Positions 1 to 8,330 of a stretch of 64,000 nucleotides of DNA are shown one piece after another. Under the pieces are notes generated by a model. That model was not told the origin of the DNA and did not search any database. It was given only the letters and a program-made list of their open reading frames with translations. The stretch covers positions 40,976-104,975 of the forward strand of contig JAWOEI010000092.1 of assembly GCA_046482825.1 (NCBI GenBank), written 5' to 3'. The stretch comes from M55B167 sp046482825. Lineage in GTDB: Bacteria > Verrucomicrobiota > Kiritimatiellia > RFP12 > UBA1067. The first letter of the stretch is position 1. The number at the start of each line of letters is the position of its first letter. The position numbers and the translations under genes were made by a program.

Positions 1-248
1 TCCACGCTGAACGCCCTGCGCACATAGGATGAAAACAATTCGCATTTCGCAGGATCATTTTTATCATACTGAGCCAGATAACCGGCAAAATCATCCACCA
101 GAGCTGTGGAGGCTCCGACCATACGCGCACCGACAAGTTTAAGATCGGTCCGGACCAGATAGCGGGCGATAATACCGCCGGTTCTGGATTTACGTATCGA
201 ATACGGATTGATAATAACACACGCCAGCTCTCTGGACACTTCCTTCAT
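1..248 (-). CDS. Nucleoside diphosphate kinase-like protein, 5' part only
   Basis: Reading the minus strand from an ATG at 248 gives 82 open codons that run off the left edge, so the C-terminal part is missing. The start has a GAGG ribosome site a few bases upstream and lies 11 bases after the cstA stop, so it is probably co-transcribed with cstA. Residues about 8-40 match the beginning of the NDK fold: a hydrophobic strand, the INPYS segment where true kinases have IKPD(A/G), then GGIIARYL and LKLVGARM, which correspond to GEIIxRFE and LKIVGxKM. The kinase Lys in IKPD, which contacts nucleotide phosphates in the family, is Asn here. The catalytic His region lies outside the window. It may be an NDK-like domain without normal activity; the family call is from pattern only. 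Confidence 0.6.
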   Translation of the reverse strand, partial: MKEVSRELACVIINPYSIRKSRTGGIIARYLVRTDLKLVGARMVGASTALVDDFAGYLAQYDKNDPAKCELFSSYVRRAFSV

Positions 249-259
249 TCTTTTTTTCC

Positions 260-1975
260 TCAACTTTTCACAAACGAATCCTTGAGCCTTGCAGCTCCGA
301 AAACAATAAGCATTACAGACATCAGCATCAGGCAGCCTGAAGTGACAGCCAAAACCCCTCCCTCGGAAAATCCTTTTTCCAGCCAGCTGTCAAGATTGCT
401 TTTAAACAGCATGACTGTCGCGGTACCGCTGGTAACAAGCATAAACAGCATAGGTAATACGATAAAGCCGGTTTTACGTCCGGTTTTAAGCAACCAGAGT
501 GTCGTTCCCAGAAGAGTCAGTGCCGCCAGCAGCTGGTTACAGGAAGCAAAAATCGGCCATATACTCTTTGAACCGCCGCCGACAATGAGAACACCGGTGA
601 CAAAGACAACAGCGAAAGTCGCAACAAAACGGTTGCTTGCATGTTTTCTGAATCCCGTCAGCGGCACCGACGGACTTTCGTCCTCTGATATCGAACGCGG
701 CAGGAAAAGTTCCTGCCATGTGAAACGGGCGAGACGGGTGGCGGTATCCAGCGTTGTCATCAGGAAGGCGGCCAGGGCCAAAGAAACAAAAGTCACACCG
801 ATGTCCACAGGCACACCTATTGTTTTTGTAAAACCGGCAACCCCCTTTGCGAAAAGAATCACGTTCTTCTCTTTTGTGATGGCTTCGGCATAATCCCCCG
901 AGCTCATCCACGCAACGGCAATAAGAGCAATAAGAGCCAGCACTCCTTCAACCAGCATACCGCCGTACGCGATAGGCTTGAAATGTTTCTCGCTGGCCAC
1001 CTGTTTGGAAGTTGTACCGGAGGATACAAGGGCATGAAAACCGGAGCAGGCGCCGCAGGCCACAGTGACAAAAAGCATGGGGAACAGCATTTCAGAAGAT
1101 CCGCTGGTTGGTTTTAAAGCCGAGAAACCGGTAAAGGCATCCATTTCAATTGCGGGTGCAGAAAAGAATATTCCTATAATTCCCAGCGCCACCATGACAT
1201 ACAAAAGATAGGAATTGAGATAATCGCGAGGCTGTAGCAAAATCCAGACTGGCAGAACCGATGCCACATAGCAGTACAGCAGCAGAAGGGCTGTCCAAAT
1301 GTACCTGGCCGTCCCGGAGGAACAGCCCAGCACAGCTGTTAAATCCAGGGGGAAAGTGTTTCCTGCATACACACAACCGAACATCAAGGGCACGAAAATC
1401 AGTGAGGCCTTCGTCAGATCAACCCCCCGCCTGTAAACAAAAAATCCGAAAACAACCGCCAGAGCAATGAAAAGAAGTGAGGCTGCCGCCACCTCCGGCT
1501 TGGCGATAAAGGCACCTGAAACCAGATTGGCAAAAACTGCGGCAACAAGAATCAAAGCGAACCAGCAGAATGTCAGAAAGAGAATCCGCCCCCAATAACC
1601 CATCAGCGATTCTATAACTGAGCCTATAGAACGGCCCTGATGACGGACTGAAAGAAACAAGGCGGCAAAATCATGCACAGCCCCGATAAAGACACTTCCG
1701 ATAATAATCCAGAGGGCAACTGCGGCCCATCCGAAATGCGCCGCCATAATCGGACCGACAATAGGCCCCGCACCGGCAATACTGGCAAAATGATGACCAA
1801 AAAGAACAGCTGGCCGGGCCGGAACATAGTCCACTCCGTCATTTCGAGATACCGCCGGAGTTTTTCGCGAGGTATCAACCCCGAAAAGTTTCTCCATCAA
1901 CGAACCATAGAATCTATATGCCGCCAGAAATATAATACAACCGACAGCAAGCAGTGCTGCTCCATTCATAAACAA
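260..1975 (-). CDS. cstA: Carbon starvation protein CstA family transporter
   Basis: The 571-residue polytopic protein has about 14-16 hydrophobic segments and would sit in the inner membrane. The N-terminal part carries the CstA hallmark around residues 58-80, with GHHFASIAGAGPIVGP. Family members import peptides or pyruvate, often during carbon limitation. At 571 residues it is shorter than E. coli CstA (about 700), resembling the shorter CstA forms found in many anaerobes. The ATG at 1975 is preceded by AAAGG at a usable distance. The downstream NDK-like gene follows after 11 bases. The substrate cannot be told from the sequence. Confidence 0.93.
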   Translation of the reverse strand: MFMNGAALLAVGCIIFLAAYRFYGSLMEKLFGVDTSRKTPAVSRNDGVDYVPARPAVLFGHHFASIAGAGPIVGPIMAAHFGWAAVALWIIIGSVFIGAVHDFAALFLSVRHQGRSIGSVIESLMGYWGRILFLTFCWFALILVAAVFANLVSGAFIAKPEVAAASLLFIALAVVFGFFVYRRGVDLTKASLIFVPLMFGCVYAGNTFPLDLTAVLGCSSGTARYIWTALLLLYCYVASVLPVWILLQPRDYLNSYLLYVMVALGIIGIFFSAPAIEMDAFTGFSALKPTSGSSEMLFPMLFVTVACGACSGFHALVSSGTTSKQVASEKHFKPIAYGGMLVEGVLALIALIAVAWMSSGDYAEAITKEKNVILFAKGVAGFTKTIGVPVDIGVTFVSLALAAFLMTTLDTATRLARFTWQELFLPRSISEDESPSVPLTGFRKHASNRFVATFAVVFVTGVLIVGGGSKSIWPIFASCNQLLAALTLLGTTLWLLKTGRKTGFIVLPMLFMLVTSGTATVMLFKSNLDSWLEKGFSEGGVLAVTSGCLMLMSVMLIVFGAARLKDSFVKS

Positions 1976-2003
1976 ACCTTTTACCTGATTTTGCCTAATT
2001 CCT

Positions 2004-2477
2004 TCAAATTATAGGTTTTATTATCAGGGGTGTCAATCTGAGTTCATCAAGCCAGGCCAATTCTCGAGAACGCATAGTCCGAAATCCCTCTTCACTCAAA
2101 TCTTCAGCATCGGTCAGATGATCGCACCCATGAGCAATATAAAGAGCAAGCTCTTTATCACTCCCCCAGCCCTGCCGCTCGCCCTCATGCACAGCGCACT
2201 GCAGATTTACAAATATTTCCCCGGTCAGTCCCTCCGGCTCCCCGGGAACAGGCTCATAGCGCTGGGTGATAACATCCGTAGATCCTTCAAGCCCCTGGAC
2301 AGCCCTGTGAACAGGCTCAATGGTTTCATCATTCATTAAATAGACACTGATTTCATTCCAGGGAATAATACAGCCGCTATCCCGCTGAGCCATAGCGGCC
2401 AGTTGACGCACAACAGATATTAAAGACTCTTCATCAACGGAATCGGGATAAACAGGATTTTCAATATTAATCTGCAT
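2004..2477 (-). CDS. ybeY: Endoribonuclease YbeY-like rRNA maturation factor
   Basis: The 157-residue protein follows the YbeY pattern: STDVIT near residues 66-71, GEIFVN near 86-91, and a metal-site segment beginning HGCDHL at 116-121. YbeY proteins are single-strand RNases acting in 16S rRNA 3'-end maturation and ribosome quality control. The usual motif has three zinc-binding His (HGxLHLxGYDH). Here the first two are kept (H116, H120) but the position of the third is Asp126, and the GY between them is lost. Asp could still bind metal. The start is uncertain: no Shine-Dalgarno sequence precedes the ATG, and a repeat element begins 5 bases upstream, which may have displaced the native leader. 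The stop lies 29 bases before cstA. Confidence 0.75.
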   Translation of the reverse strand: MQINIENPVYPDSVDEESLISVVRQLAAMAQRDSGCIIPWNEISVYLMNDETIEPVHRAVQGLEGSTDVITQRYEPVPGEPEGLTGEIFVNLQCAVHEGERQGWGSDKELALYIAHGCDHLTDAEDLSEEGFRTMRSRELAWLDELRLTPLIIKPII

Positions 2478-2481
2478 AGGT

Positions 2482-2736
2482 TTCTACCACGGAAAACACG
2501 GAAGAGCACGGAAATTAATTATAGAGCAAGTCGACAAATCTCAACTTTGGGAAAAGCACCGAAATTTACGATGATTCCCAATTTCATATCTTTATGTTTT
2601 ATTAATATCTTGTTTATGAAGCACTTATCACACAGCGTCTTTGCGTCTCTGCGCGAAAATAATCTACTGAATCTATGGGATGGCAGTGATTTCAAATATA
2701 CCTTCTTCCGTGTTTTCAGTTTTTTCCGTGGTAGAA
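2482..2736. repeat. Inverted-repeat-bounded decayed element
   Basis: A 24-base arm at 2482-2505 (TTCTACCACGG followed by AAAACACGGAAGA) is matched in inverse orientation at 2704-2736, where the copy has 9 extra bases in the middle. All 24 bases of the left arm pair. The interior has no credible gene and includes low-complexity text of the type TTTGCGTCTCTGCG at about 2640-2654. CACGGAA-rich repeats of this kind occur as dispersed copies in several environmental genomes, sometimes beside GxxExxY-family genes. That link is recollection, not something shown here. The element sits between ybeY and the tRNA. Confidence 0.6.
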
Positions 2737-2744
2737 AAGGAGTT

Positions 2745-2771
2745 CATTTTTCACGCATTGCGTGAAAAATG
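2745..2771. repeat. Perfect palindrome at the 3' end of tRNA-Ala
   Basis: CATTTTTCACGC, a 3-base loop (ATT), then GCGTGAAAAATG form a perfect 12-bp stem that overlaps the last two bases of the tRNA's CCA end. On the tRNA strand the T-run lies on the 5' side of the stem, so this is not a standard intrinsic terminator. It may serve in 3' processing or transcript ending. Confidence 0.6.
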
Positions 2772-2845
2772 GTGGAGCGAAGGAGAATCGAACTCCCGAC
2801 CCCCACGTTGCGAACGTGGTGCTCTACCAATTGAGCTATCGCCCC
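2770..2845 (-). tRNA. tRNA-Ala (anticodon CGC)
   Basis: The minus strand folds into a complete 76-base cloverleaf with an encoded CCA end. The acceptor stem GGGGCGA pairs with TCGCTCC and contains the G3-U70 wobble, the main identity element for alanyl-tRNA synthetase. The anticodon arm is CCACG-TTCGCAA-CGTGG, giving anticodon CGC, which reads GCG codons. The D arm (GCTC...GAGC) and a T arm with TTCGATT are both present. Perfect hairpins flank it on both sides (2745-2771 and 2853-2875). Confidence 0.97.
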
Positions 2846-2852
2846 ACAGAAG

Positions 2853-2875
2853 ACGCGCCATTTTTCATGGCGCGT
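2853..2875. repeat. Palindrome in the tRNA-Ala leader
   Basis: ACGCGCCAT-TTTTC-ATGGCGCGT is a perfect 9-bp stem located 8 bases upstream of the mature tRNA 5' end on the minus strand. It may be part of the precursor leader or a terminator remnant from murG. No T-run follows it on the minus strand. Confidence 0.5.
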
Positions 2876-2956
2876 ATAATTTAACTTAAATCCACCTGCG
2901 GCATCAACACTTAATTTAAAAGATTCCGCGAATCGGGCGCATCTGCGAATCCAGGT

Positions 2957-4018
2957 TCAGGCCTTTTCCACTTCATCCGCCAGACGTTCAGCAGCATCCG
3001 GAACAGCCAGCACCTTAACTGCCTGCCCCATATGCACAAGCTGAAAGGGATTATTCATTTTAACAAAAAGGTATCGCATCAGAGACCGTGCTGTCAGTTC
3101 ACTCTGTATGCCTTCATCGGCACCGCCCGCCTTCACCAGTGAAAACGCGTTATGATGCTGATGGTTGCGCACAGCCGAAGGAAGCGGAACAAGAAAAGCG
3201 GGCTTGCCCAGAAGAGACAGTTCAAAACAGGTAGAGGCTCCTGCTCTCGCTACCACAATATCAGCAGCGGCATACGCTTTTCCCATATCATCAATGAATG
3301 CGCTCACCTTGGCGGGCACCCCCTCCTTATGATAGAACTCACGAAGCTGCTGCTCGTCAGCTTTGCCGCTCTGATGAATCACAAAAAAATTCTCTGCCCC
3401 GTCTCGTCTGAGCAGGGCGGCGGCCTGAGATGCCAGCTGATTCAACCTGCGGGCACCCTGACTGCCTCCGGTCACAAAAATCACAAAGGCATCATCGGGC
3501 ACATCTTCGAATGGCGTCTGGCCGATCAGATCATTACGGACGGGAAGCCCCGTAAAACAGACTTCGCGTCCCTGCAGCCAGTTCCCGGTTTCCCTGAAAC
3601 TGACCGCCGTACACTCTGCAAAACGCGACAGGAAGTCAACCGCTTTGCCAGGCACAGCGTTGGCTTCATGCAGAAAAACCGGTATATGACTCATACGGGC
3701 CGCCAGCACAGGCGGCAGACTCGTATAACTTCCCATAGCCAGCAGGGCATCAGGTTTTAAATGATTGAAACCACGCAGGCAGCGGGAAAAAGAGCGCGGA
3801 AAAAAAGGCAGACTTTTCAGAGAGAGGCGAGGCGCCCCGGTAGCCATCTTATCGCCGTCCCACCCCTTTGCTGCCGCATTTTCTATATCACGTCCCGCAA
3901 GCCATATCGACACTCTGTGTCCACGTCTGCGCAGCACCCGGGCAACAGCCAGTCCCGGAAAAATATGTCCCCCCGTTCCCCCGCAGGCGACAACGTAACA
4001 TTTTTTCTTATCAGTCAT
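2957..4018 (-). CDS. murG: UDP-GlcNAc:undecaprenyl-PP-MurNAc-pentapeptide GlcNAc transferase MurG
   Basis: MurG is the membrane-associated GT28 enzyme that adds GlcNAc to lipid I to form lipid II. The 353-residue product has the N-terminal glycine loop GGTGGHIFPG (about residues 13-22) and a second conserved site TGGSQGAR in the C-terminal donor-binding half. An ATG exists 15 bases further upstream, but the ATG at 4018 is preceded by AGGAG at ideal spacing, so I chose it. Its first 8 bases overlap the end of murJ, which suggests translational coupling. Together with murJ and lpxK it forms an envelope-biogenesis operon. Confidence 0.96.
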   Translation of the reverse strand: MTDKKKCYVVACGGTGGHIFPGLAVARVLRRRGHRVSIWLAGRDIENAAAKGWDGDKMATGAPRLSLKSLPFFPRSFSRCLRGFNHLKPDALLAMGSYTSLPPVLAARMSHIPVFLHEANAVPGKAVDFLSRFAECTAVSFRETGNWLQGREVCFTGLPVRNDLIGQTPFEDVPDDAFVIFVTGGSQGARRLNQLASQAAALLRRDGAENFFVIHQSGKADEQQLREFYHKEGVPAKVSAFIDDMGKAYAAADIVVARAGASTCFELSLLGKPAFLVPLPSAVRNHQHHNAFSLVKAGGADEGIQSELTARSLMRYLFVKMNNPFQLVHMGQAVKVLAVPDAAERLADEVEKA

Positions 4019-5651
4019 TCCTTCTCCTGACATGTTTTAACACAACATTCCCGAGATGTGAAAGTTCTTTCGCACAGAAAACAGCCATGAAACCGGAGTA
4101 AAGCATAATTGCTAAAATAACGGCAGTCAGAACCGAAATCAGACGGCATGCGCCGCAATCGGGCAGAACGGATACAATATAAACATGGAAAAAGCGGGTT
4201 GCAAAGGCCATCAGCCCCGCACATAGAAGAGCTCTCGAAAAAACAGAAACCAGCCGTTTTTCATTGATTGCACAGATACGCCTCCGGAAAATAAAGTAAA
4301 GAACAGAAACACTTACAGTACTGCAGACTACAGTGGAAAGCGCAATTCCCGCATGCTTCCAGCCGACAGGAAAAAATACAACACTGCATATATTCAGGGC
4401 GACATTCAGAATCAGAACCGACAGCGAAACCTTTGTCGGTGTTTTAATATCCTGCATTCCGTAAAAAGCAGGAACAACGGCCTTGTTGAAACTGAAAATC
4501 AGCAAGCCGGGCAGATATGCGCATAACGCGCGGGATGTGAGAACAGAAGATTCCGCATCAAAAGCGCCGTTGCCGATGCCGTAAACCAGACTCATGACGG
4601 GCCTGGCAAGGGCCCCCAGTCCAAATGCGCAGGGCAGCATCACCAGGGTCAGGTTCACCAGGGCATCTTCAAGGTCATCAGCCACACGAAACAACTCGTC
4701 ATTAGCCGCATGCCGCGAAAACGCCGGAAGAAGAACCGTCATAAAGGCGGTACCGAAAATACCGAGAGGCAGATATATAAAACGCTCCGCATATCCAAGC
4801 GCAGCCGGTCCGTAACTGCCAGCCCAATAGGCCAGTATTTTATCTACACAGACGTTTATCTGCAGAATTCCGGCTCCCAGAACAGCCGGTCCCATCAAAG
4901 TCAGAATCCGTATGACGCCGGTATCATTCAGAATTCCCTTGAAGCTCGGTCTGAAATAGAATCCCTCATGAATAAGAACAGGTATCTGTATCAGAATCTG
5001 CAGCATCCCGGCCACCAGGACAACCCCGCAGAGAATCATCAGCTGACGGCTTTTTTCAACATGTATGAAACTGCATATAATGAGCAGCGCCGCAATCCAG
5101 ACGACATTCAGAACAAAAGGGGCAAAAGCCGAAACAGCAAACCGGCCGACAGAGTTGAGCATTCCCGCAACCATTGCCGCCACACATATCAACACCGCAT
5201 AGGGAAGCAGAAGTCGTATCATAGGAAGGGGAAGAAGCCACTGACTTCCTGTGGGAAGAACAGCCGGAAGCAGGAAAGACACGCCGATACCGGCAAGCAC
5301 AACAGCTGAAAGCGTTATCACCAGCAGCCCGATAACATGCATGGCCAGTCTGTTGGCTCTGCTCCGGCCATTCTGCTGCAATTCCCGGTTAAAAACAGGA
5401 ACAAAAGCTCCGGCGAGAGCACCCTCACCGAAAAGCCGACGAAAAAGATTAGGCACAAGAAAGGCAATATCAAATGCGGATTTCAATGCGCTTGTACCAA
5501 AAAAGTACGCCATAATCATCTCACGCACAAGGCCGCCGATACGGCTGAGAAGGGTCATCAGGCTTACCACCGAGGCTGATTTCACCAAGCGGGCTTTATG
5601 AGCGCTTACAGACCGGAGTCGTGATCCGGGGTGTTGTTGATCTGTTGACAT
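4011..5651 (-). CDS. murJ: Lipid II flippase MurJ
   Basis: The 546-residue polytopic protein of the MviN/MurJ (MOP exporter) family has about 14 membrane segments. It moves lipid II across the inner membrane for peptidoglycan synthesis. The N-terminal signature is visible: LSRIGGLVREMIMAYFFG, then a DIAFLVPNLFRRLFGEGA stretch in residues about 60-80 that is strongly conserved in MurJ. It lies directly downstream of lpxK (10-base gap) and overlaps murG by 8 bases, so three consecutive envelope genes are probably one transcript. Confidence 0.95.
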   Translation of the reverse strand: MSTDQQHPGSRLRSVSAHKARLVKSASVVSLMTLLSRIGGLVREMIMAYFFGTSALKSAFDIAFLVPNLFRRLFGEGALAGAFVPVFNRELQQNGRSRANRLAMHVIGLLVITLSAVVLAGIGVSFLLPAVLPTGSQWLLPLPMIRLLLPYAVLICVAAMVAGMLNSVGRFAVSAFAPFVLNVVWIAALLIICSFIHVEKSRQLMILCGVVLVAGMLQILIQIPVLIHEGFYFRPSFKGILNDTGVIRILTLMGPAVLGAGILQINVCVDKILAYWAGSYGPAALGYAERFIYLPLGIFGTAFMTVLLPAFSRHAANDELFRVADDLEDALVNLTLVMLPCAFGLGALARPVMSLVYGIGNGAFDAESSVLTSRALCAYLPGLLIFSFNKAVVPAFYGMQDIKTPTKVSLSVLILNVALNICSVVFFPVGWKHAGIALSTVVCSTVSVSVLYFIFRRRICAINEKRLVSVFSRALLCAGLMAFATRFFHVYIVSVLPDCGACRLISVLTAVILAIMLYSGFMAVFCAKELSHLGNVVLKHVRRRND

Positions 5652-5660
5652 GGATTTCCG

Positions 5661-6845
5661 TCAGCTCCGTTTTTTTGCATCAATCCGGCCTATTATCCTG
5701 TCTATGGCTTCAATAAAGTTATGCGCACCGGCCATAATTTCAATATCCACCCGCACATAATAGACAGGCACAGCTGTGCGGGTCAGTTTCGGAAAACGGA
5801 CCGCATCTTTCTCTGTAGTTATCAGCGCCTCGGCACCCAGTTTATGCGCTTTGTTGATGGCATCGATAATCTCCTGGGCCTGATAGCGGTGATGATCGGC
5901 ATAACGCTCAAAACTGATCAGTTTCGCCCCCAGCTTACGCAGGGAACTTTCAAAACTCTGGGGTACCGCAATACCTGAAAGCGACGCCACCCGCCTGCCC
6001 CTGAGCCAGTCGAGCTGAATTTTTTCGTCAGAATAGACATTGCACAGAAAACGCGGCATATGGCAGCACTCGATGACATCAGCTGACGGATTCAGCCGGG
6101 CTATAGTTTCACGCAGCTCTTCCGATTGTCCGTCTGATTTGCTTATAAATATAAAATCAGCCCGTTTAAGATTTTTCGCCGGTTCCCGCAGCACTCCCCG
6201 CGGAAGTATATTCCCGTTACCGAAGGGATTCGTTTTATCCACAAGCACAACATCGACATGATGCTTCAGTTTCTGATACTGAAGTCCGTCATCCAGAATA
6301 AGAATATCCCTTTTAAAGCGCTTGATTGCATATTTGCCGCTCTTGACGCGGTTTTTATCCACAAGCACAACAACACCGGGAAGATTACTTGCCAGCATAT
6401 AGGGTTCATCACCACCCATTTCGCTATCCAGCAAAATATTATCGCCATCACTGACAACTCGCGGGGGCTGATATTTCTCTTCAAATCTGCGATACCAGGG
6501 CAGTTCCTTTTTACGATAACCGCGGCTCAGAATGGCGACACGGCGTCCGCGCTTATGTAGTTCACGGGCAAAAATCTCGACAACAGGTGTTTTACCTGTA
6601 CCGCCAGCGGTCACATTCCCGACACTGATAACCTGGCATCCCAGCGGATAACTGTGCAGGATGCGCTCTTTGTACAGGAAGAGTCGCACCAGAACCACAT
6701 GCTTAAACGCAAGGGAGATCCCTTTCAGAATCCCGAGCAGCATACGTACGGGAAAGGGCTGATTCTGATCCGCGCCGGGAAGCTGGATAATTCTTACCAG
6801 ATAACGTTCCAGCCGTTCTGATCTGCTGATTTTTGACTTGGGCAT
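5661..6845 (-). CDS. lpxK: Tetraacyldisaccharide 4'-kinase LpxK
   Basis: LpxK is an inner-membrane kinase that phosphorylates the 4' position of the lipid A disaccharide precursor. The 394-residue protein has the modified P-loop GNVTAGGTGKT at residues 76-86, followed by PVVE and a RGYR motif (about 108-111), all typical of LpxK, plus LILDDGLQY. It is longer than the E. coli enzyme (328) because of an N-terminal extension. No clear Shine-Dalgarno sequence precedes the ATG. Presence of lpxK indicates that the organism makes lipid A. It heads the lpxK-murJ-murG block. Confidence 0.94.
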   Translation of the reverse strand: MPKSKISRSERLERYLVRIIQLPGADQNQPFPVRMLLGILKGISLAFKHVVLVRLFLYKERILHSYPLGCQVISVGNVTAGGTGKTPVVEIFARELHKRGRRVAILSRGYRKKELPWYRRFEEKYQPPRVVSDGDNILLDSEMGGDEPYMLASNLPGVVVLVDKNRVKSGKYAIKRFKRDILILDDGLQYQKLKHHVDVVLVDKTNPFGNGNILPRGVLREPAKNLKRADFIFISKSDGQSEELRETIARLNPSADVIECCHMPRFLCNVYSDEKIQLDWLRGRRVASLSGIAVPQSFESSLRKLGAKLISFERYADHHRYQAQEIIDAINKAHKLGAEALITTEKDAVRFPKLTRTAVPVYYVRVDIEIMAGAHNFIEAIDRIIGRIDAKKRS

Positions 6846-6924
6846 AAATTAAACTTTTTTTAGCTGAATGGTGCTAAATATTGCTTTATTAACGCGAAAA
6901 AGTCAAAAAAATAACAACAGCATA

Positions 6925-6953
6925 TTGACAAACAAAAAGCATATATTCATACT
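6925..6953 (+). promoter_or_regulatory. Predicted sigma-70-type promoter for hemW
   Basis: TTGACA at 6925-6930 is a consensus -35 box. After exactly 17 bases comes CATACT at 6948-6953 (5 of 6 to TATACT). It lies about 100 bases upstream of hemW in the divergent spacer with lpxK. A second possible -10 (TATAAT, about 7014) lies nearer the gene but lacks a good -35. Confidence 0.5.
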
Positions 6954-7054
6954 GGCTCCGCATTCATCGCAGCGGAATACAGTTTTTACGGCATGTCATC
7001 ACCTGAAACGGTATAATATGCACCGGAAATAAATACAGTTACGGAATTCAGCAG

Positions 7055-8191
7055 GTGATTCCTCATTTGTACATACACATCCCCTTTTGCTCCAGCAAAT
7101 GTTTCTACTGCGTTTTTTACTCTGAAACAGGCATCGGCAGAAATGAGGTTTCAGAATATCCGTCTTTACTCGGCAAAGAGCTGACGCTTAATACACAGCT
7201 CTTCCCGCCCCTGCAGCCGCAGACCATATACATAGGCGGCGGCACCCCGTCTCTTCTGGGAGCTGAGGGTTTTGCAAAACTGACTGAACAGCTCGAAAAA
7301 TTCGTAAATCCGAAAACTCTGGAAGAGTGGAGCGTTGAAATCAACCCGTCCAGCGCCAGCGCGGAACTTTTTGAAACAATGCACAGATGCGGAGTCAGCC
7401 GCCTTACCTTCGGCGCCCAGAGCTTCAACAATCCAATTCTTGAAACAGTTAACCGCAATCATAATGCGCAATGCGCTGTCGAGGCTGTAAAATCTGCCGC
7501 GGAACACGGATTCAGCAACATAGGCATTGACCTGATAGCAGGACTGCCGGGAACCACAGCAAAGAGCTGGCGCAAGGATATGAAAACCGCACTATTGCTG
7601 AATCCGAAGCATATATCGATTTATGCGCTCACTGTTGAAAAAGGCACACCCCTCGCTGCGATGAACTCAAACGGGCTCCTGCTCCCGTCTGAAGAAGAGC
7701 TGATGGATAGAATCCGGGAAGGAGAAACAATCCTGACCGCAGAGGGTTTCATTCGTTACGAAATATCCAACTATGCACTGCCTGGTTATGAGTGCAGACA
7801 CAACCTCGGAATATGGCGCGGCAATGACTACATGGGAATCGGCCCTGCGGCAGCATCACGTATCAAGCTGAAACGGCAGGAAAACATCCCTGATTTCAGG
7901 CGGTGGCGTAACGCTCTCGGCAGAAATCATCTTCCTCCCCGGCTCAGCGGCATACTCTCTCCTAAAGATGATGCGCTCGAACGGGTTCTTTTCCGAATGC
8001 GTCTGAATGAAGGCTTTTCCGTCACAGACTGTTTAAAGGAGTATCCCCTGCTGAAAACACGTGAACAGAGATGGCAGAAAACACTGGAGCATCTGGCGGA
8101 AAGCAATGCAGTGGAAAAGAATGGAGACAGCTGGCGGCTGACACAACGCGGCCGTGAAGTATGTGATTATGTAATTCGGGAGTTGATATGA
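7055..8191 (+). CDS. hemW: Radical SAM heme chaperone HemW
   Basis: The 378-residue radical SAM protein has the CxxxCxxC cluster motif at C12, C16 and C19, followed by FYS rather than the extra Cys used by true coproporphyrinogen dehydrogenase HemN. GGGTPS and the VEINPS segment are typical of HemW. HemW inserts heme into target proteins. It starts with GTG at 7055, and the product begins IPHLYIHIPFC, the usual N-terminus of the family. The HemN-like C-terminal region follows. The gene overlaps a possible 23-codon ORF by ATGA at its end. Confidence 0.9.
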   Translation: MIPHLYIHIPFCSSKCFYCVFYSETGIGRNEVSEYPSLLGKELTLNTQLFPPLQPQTIYIGGGTPSLLGAEGFAKLTEQLEKFVNPKTLEEWSVEINPSSASAELFETMHRCGVSRLTFGAQSFNNPILETVNRNHNAQCAVEAVKSAAEHGFSNIGIDLIAGLPGTTAKSWRKDMKTALLLNPKHISIYALTVEKGTPLAAMNSNGLLLPSEEELMDRIREGETILTAEGFIRYEISNYALPGYECRHNLGIWRGNDYMGIGPAAASRIKLKRQENIPDFRRWRNALGRNHLPPRLSGILSPKDDALERVLFRMRLNEGFSVTDCLKEYPLLKTREQRWQKTLEHLAESNAVEKNGDSWRLTQRGREVCDYVIRELI

Positions 8192-8259
8192 AACGCGAGT
8201 CTGCCATCATACATGATCAACTGCGAAACAGACCTCTGGTGAACACAGGCGCAACTTAA
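8188..8259 (+). CDS. Possible 23-residue ORF coupled to hemW
   Basis: An ATG at 8188 overlaps the hemW stop in ATGA and is preceded by GGGAG five bases upstream. It opens a 23-codon frame (begins MKRESAIIHD) ending TAA at 8257-8259. The product resembles nothing I recognise. It may be a real small protein, the stump of a lost gene, or chance. It is supported only by the ribosome site and the overlap. Confidence 0.25.
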   Translation: MKRESAIIHDQLRNRPLVNTGAT

Positions 8260-8330
8260 TGATGGAATCCTGCCTTCAAAGCAGATATAATACGAATAAA
8301 TTCAATTAAACCTGTAAGTGTTGGAGAAAT

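Noticed and set aside
2745..2771. Palindrome read as an intrinsic terminator
   Set aside because: On the tRNA strand the T-run precedes the stem rather than following it, so it does not fit the standard form.
2547..2889. Short plus-strand frames over the repeat and the tRNA
   Set aside because: They overlap tRNA-Ala and the inverted-repeat element, have no ribosome site and no family likeness.
4019..4033. murG start at the upstream ATG
   Set aside because: The AGGAG ribosome site lies between the two ATGs and serves the downstream one at 4018.
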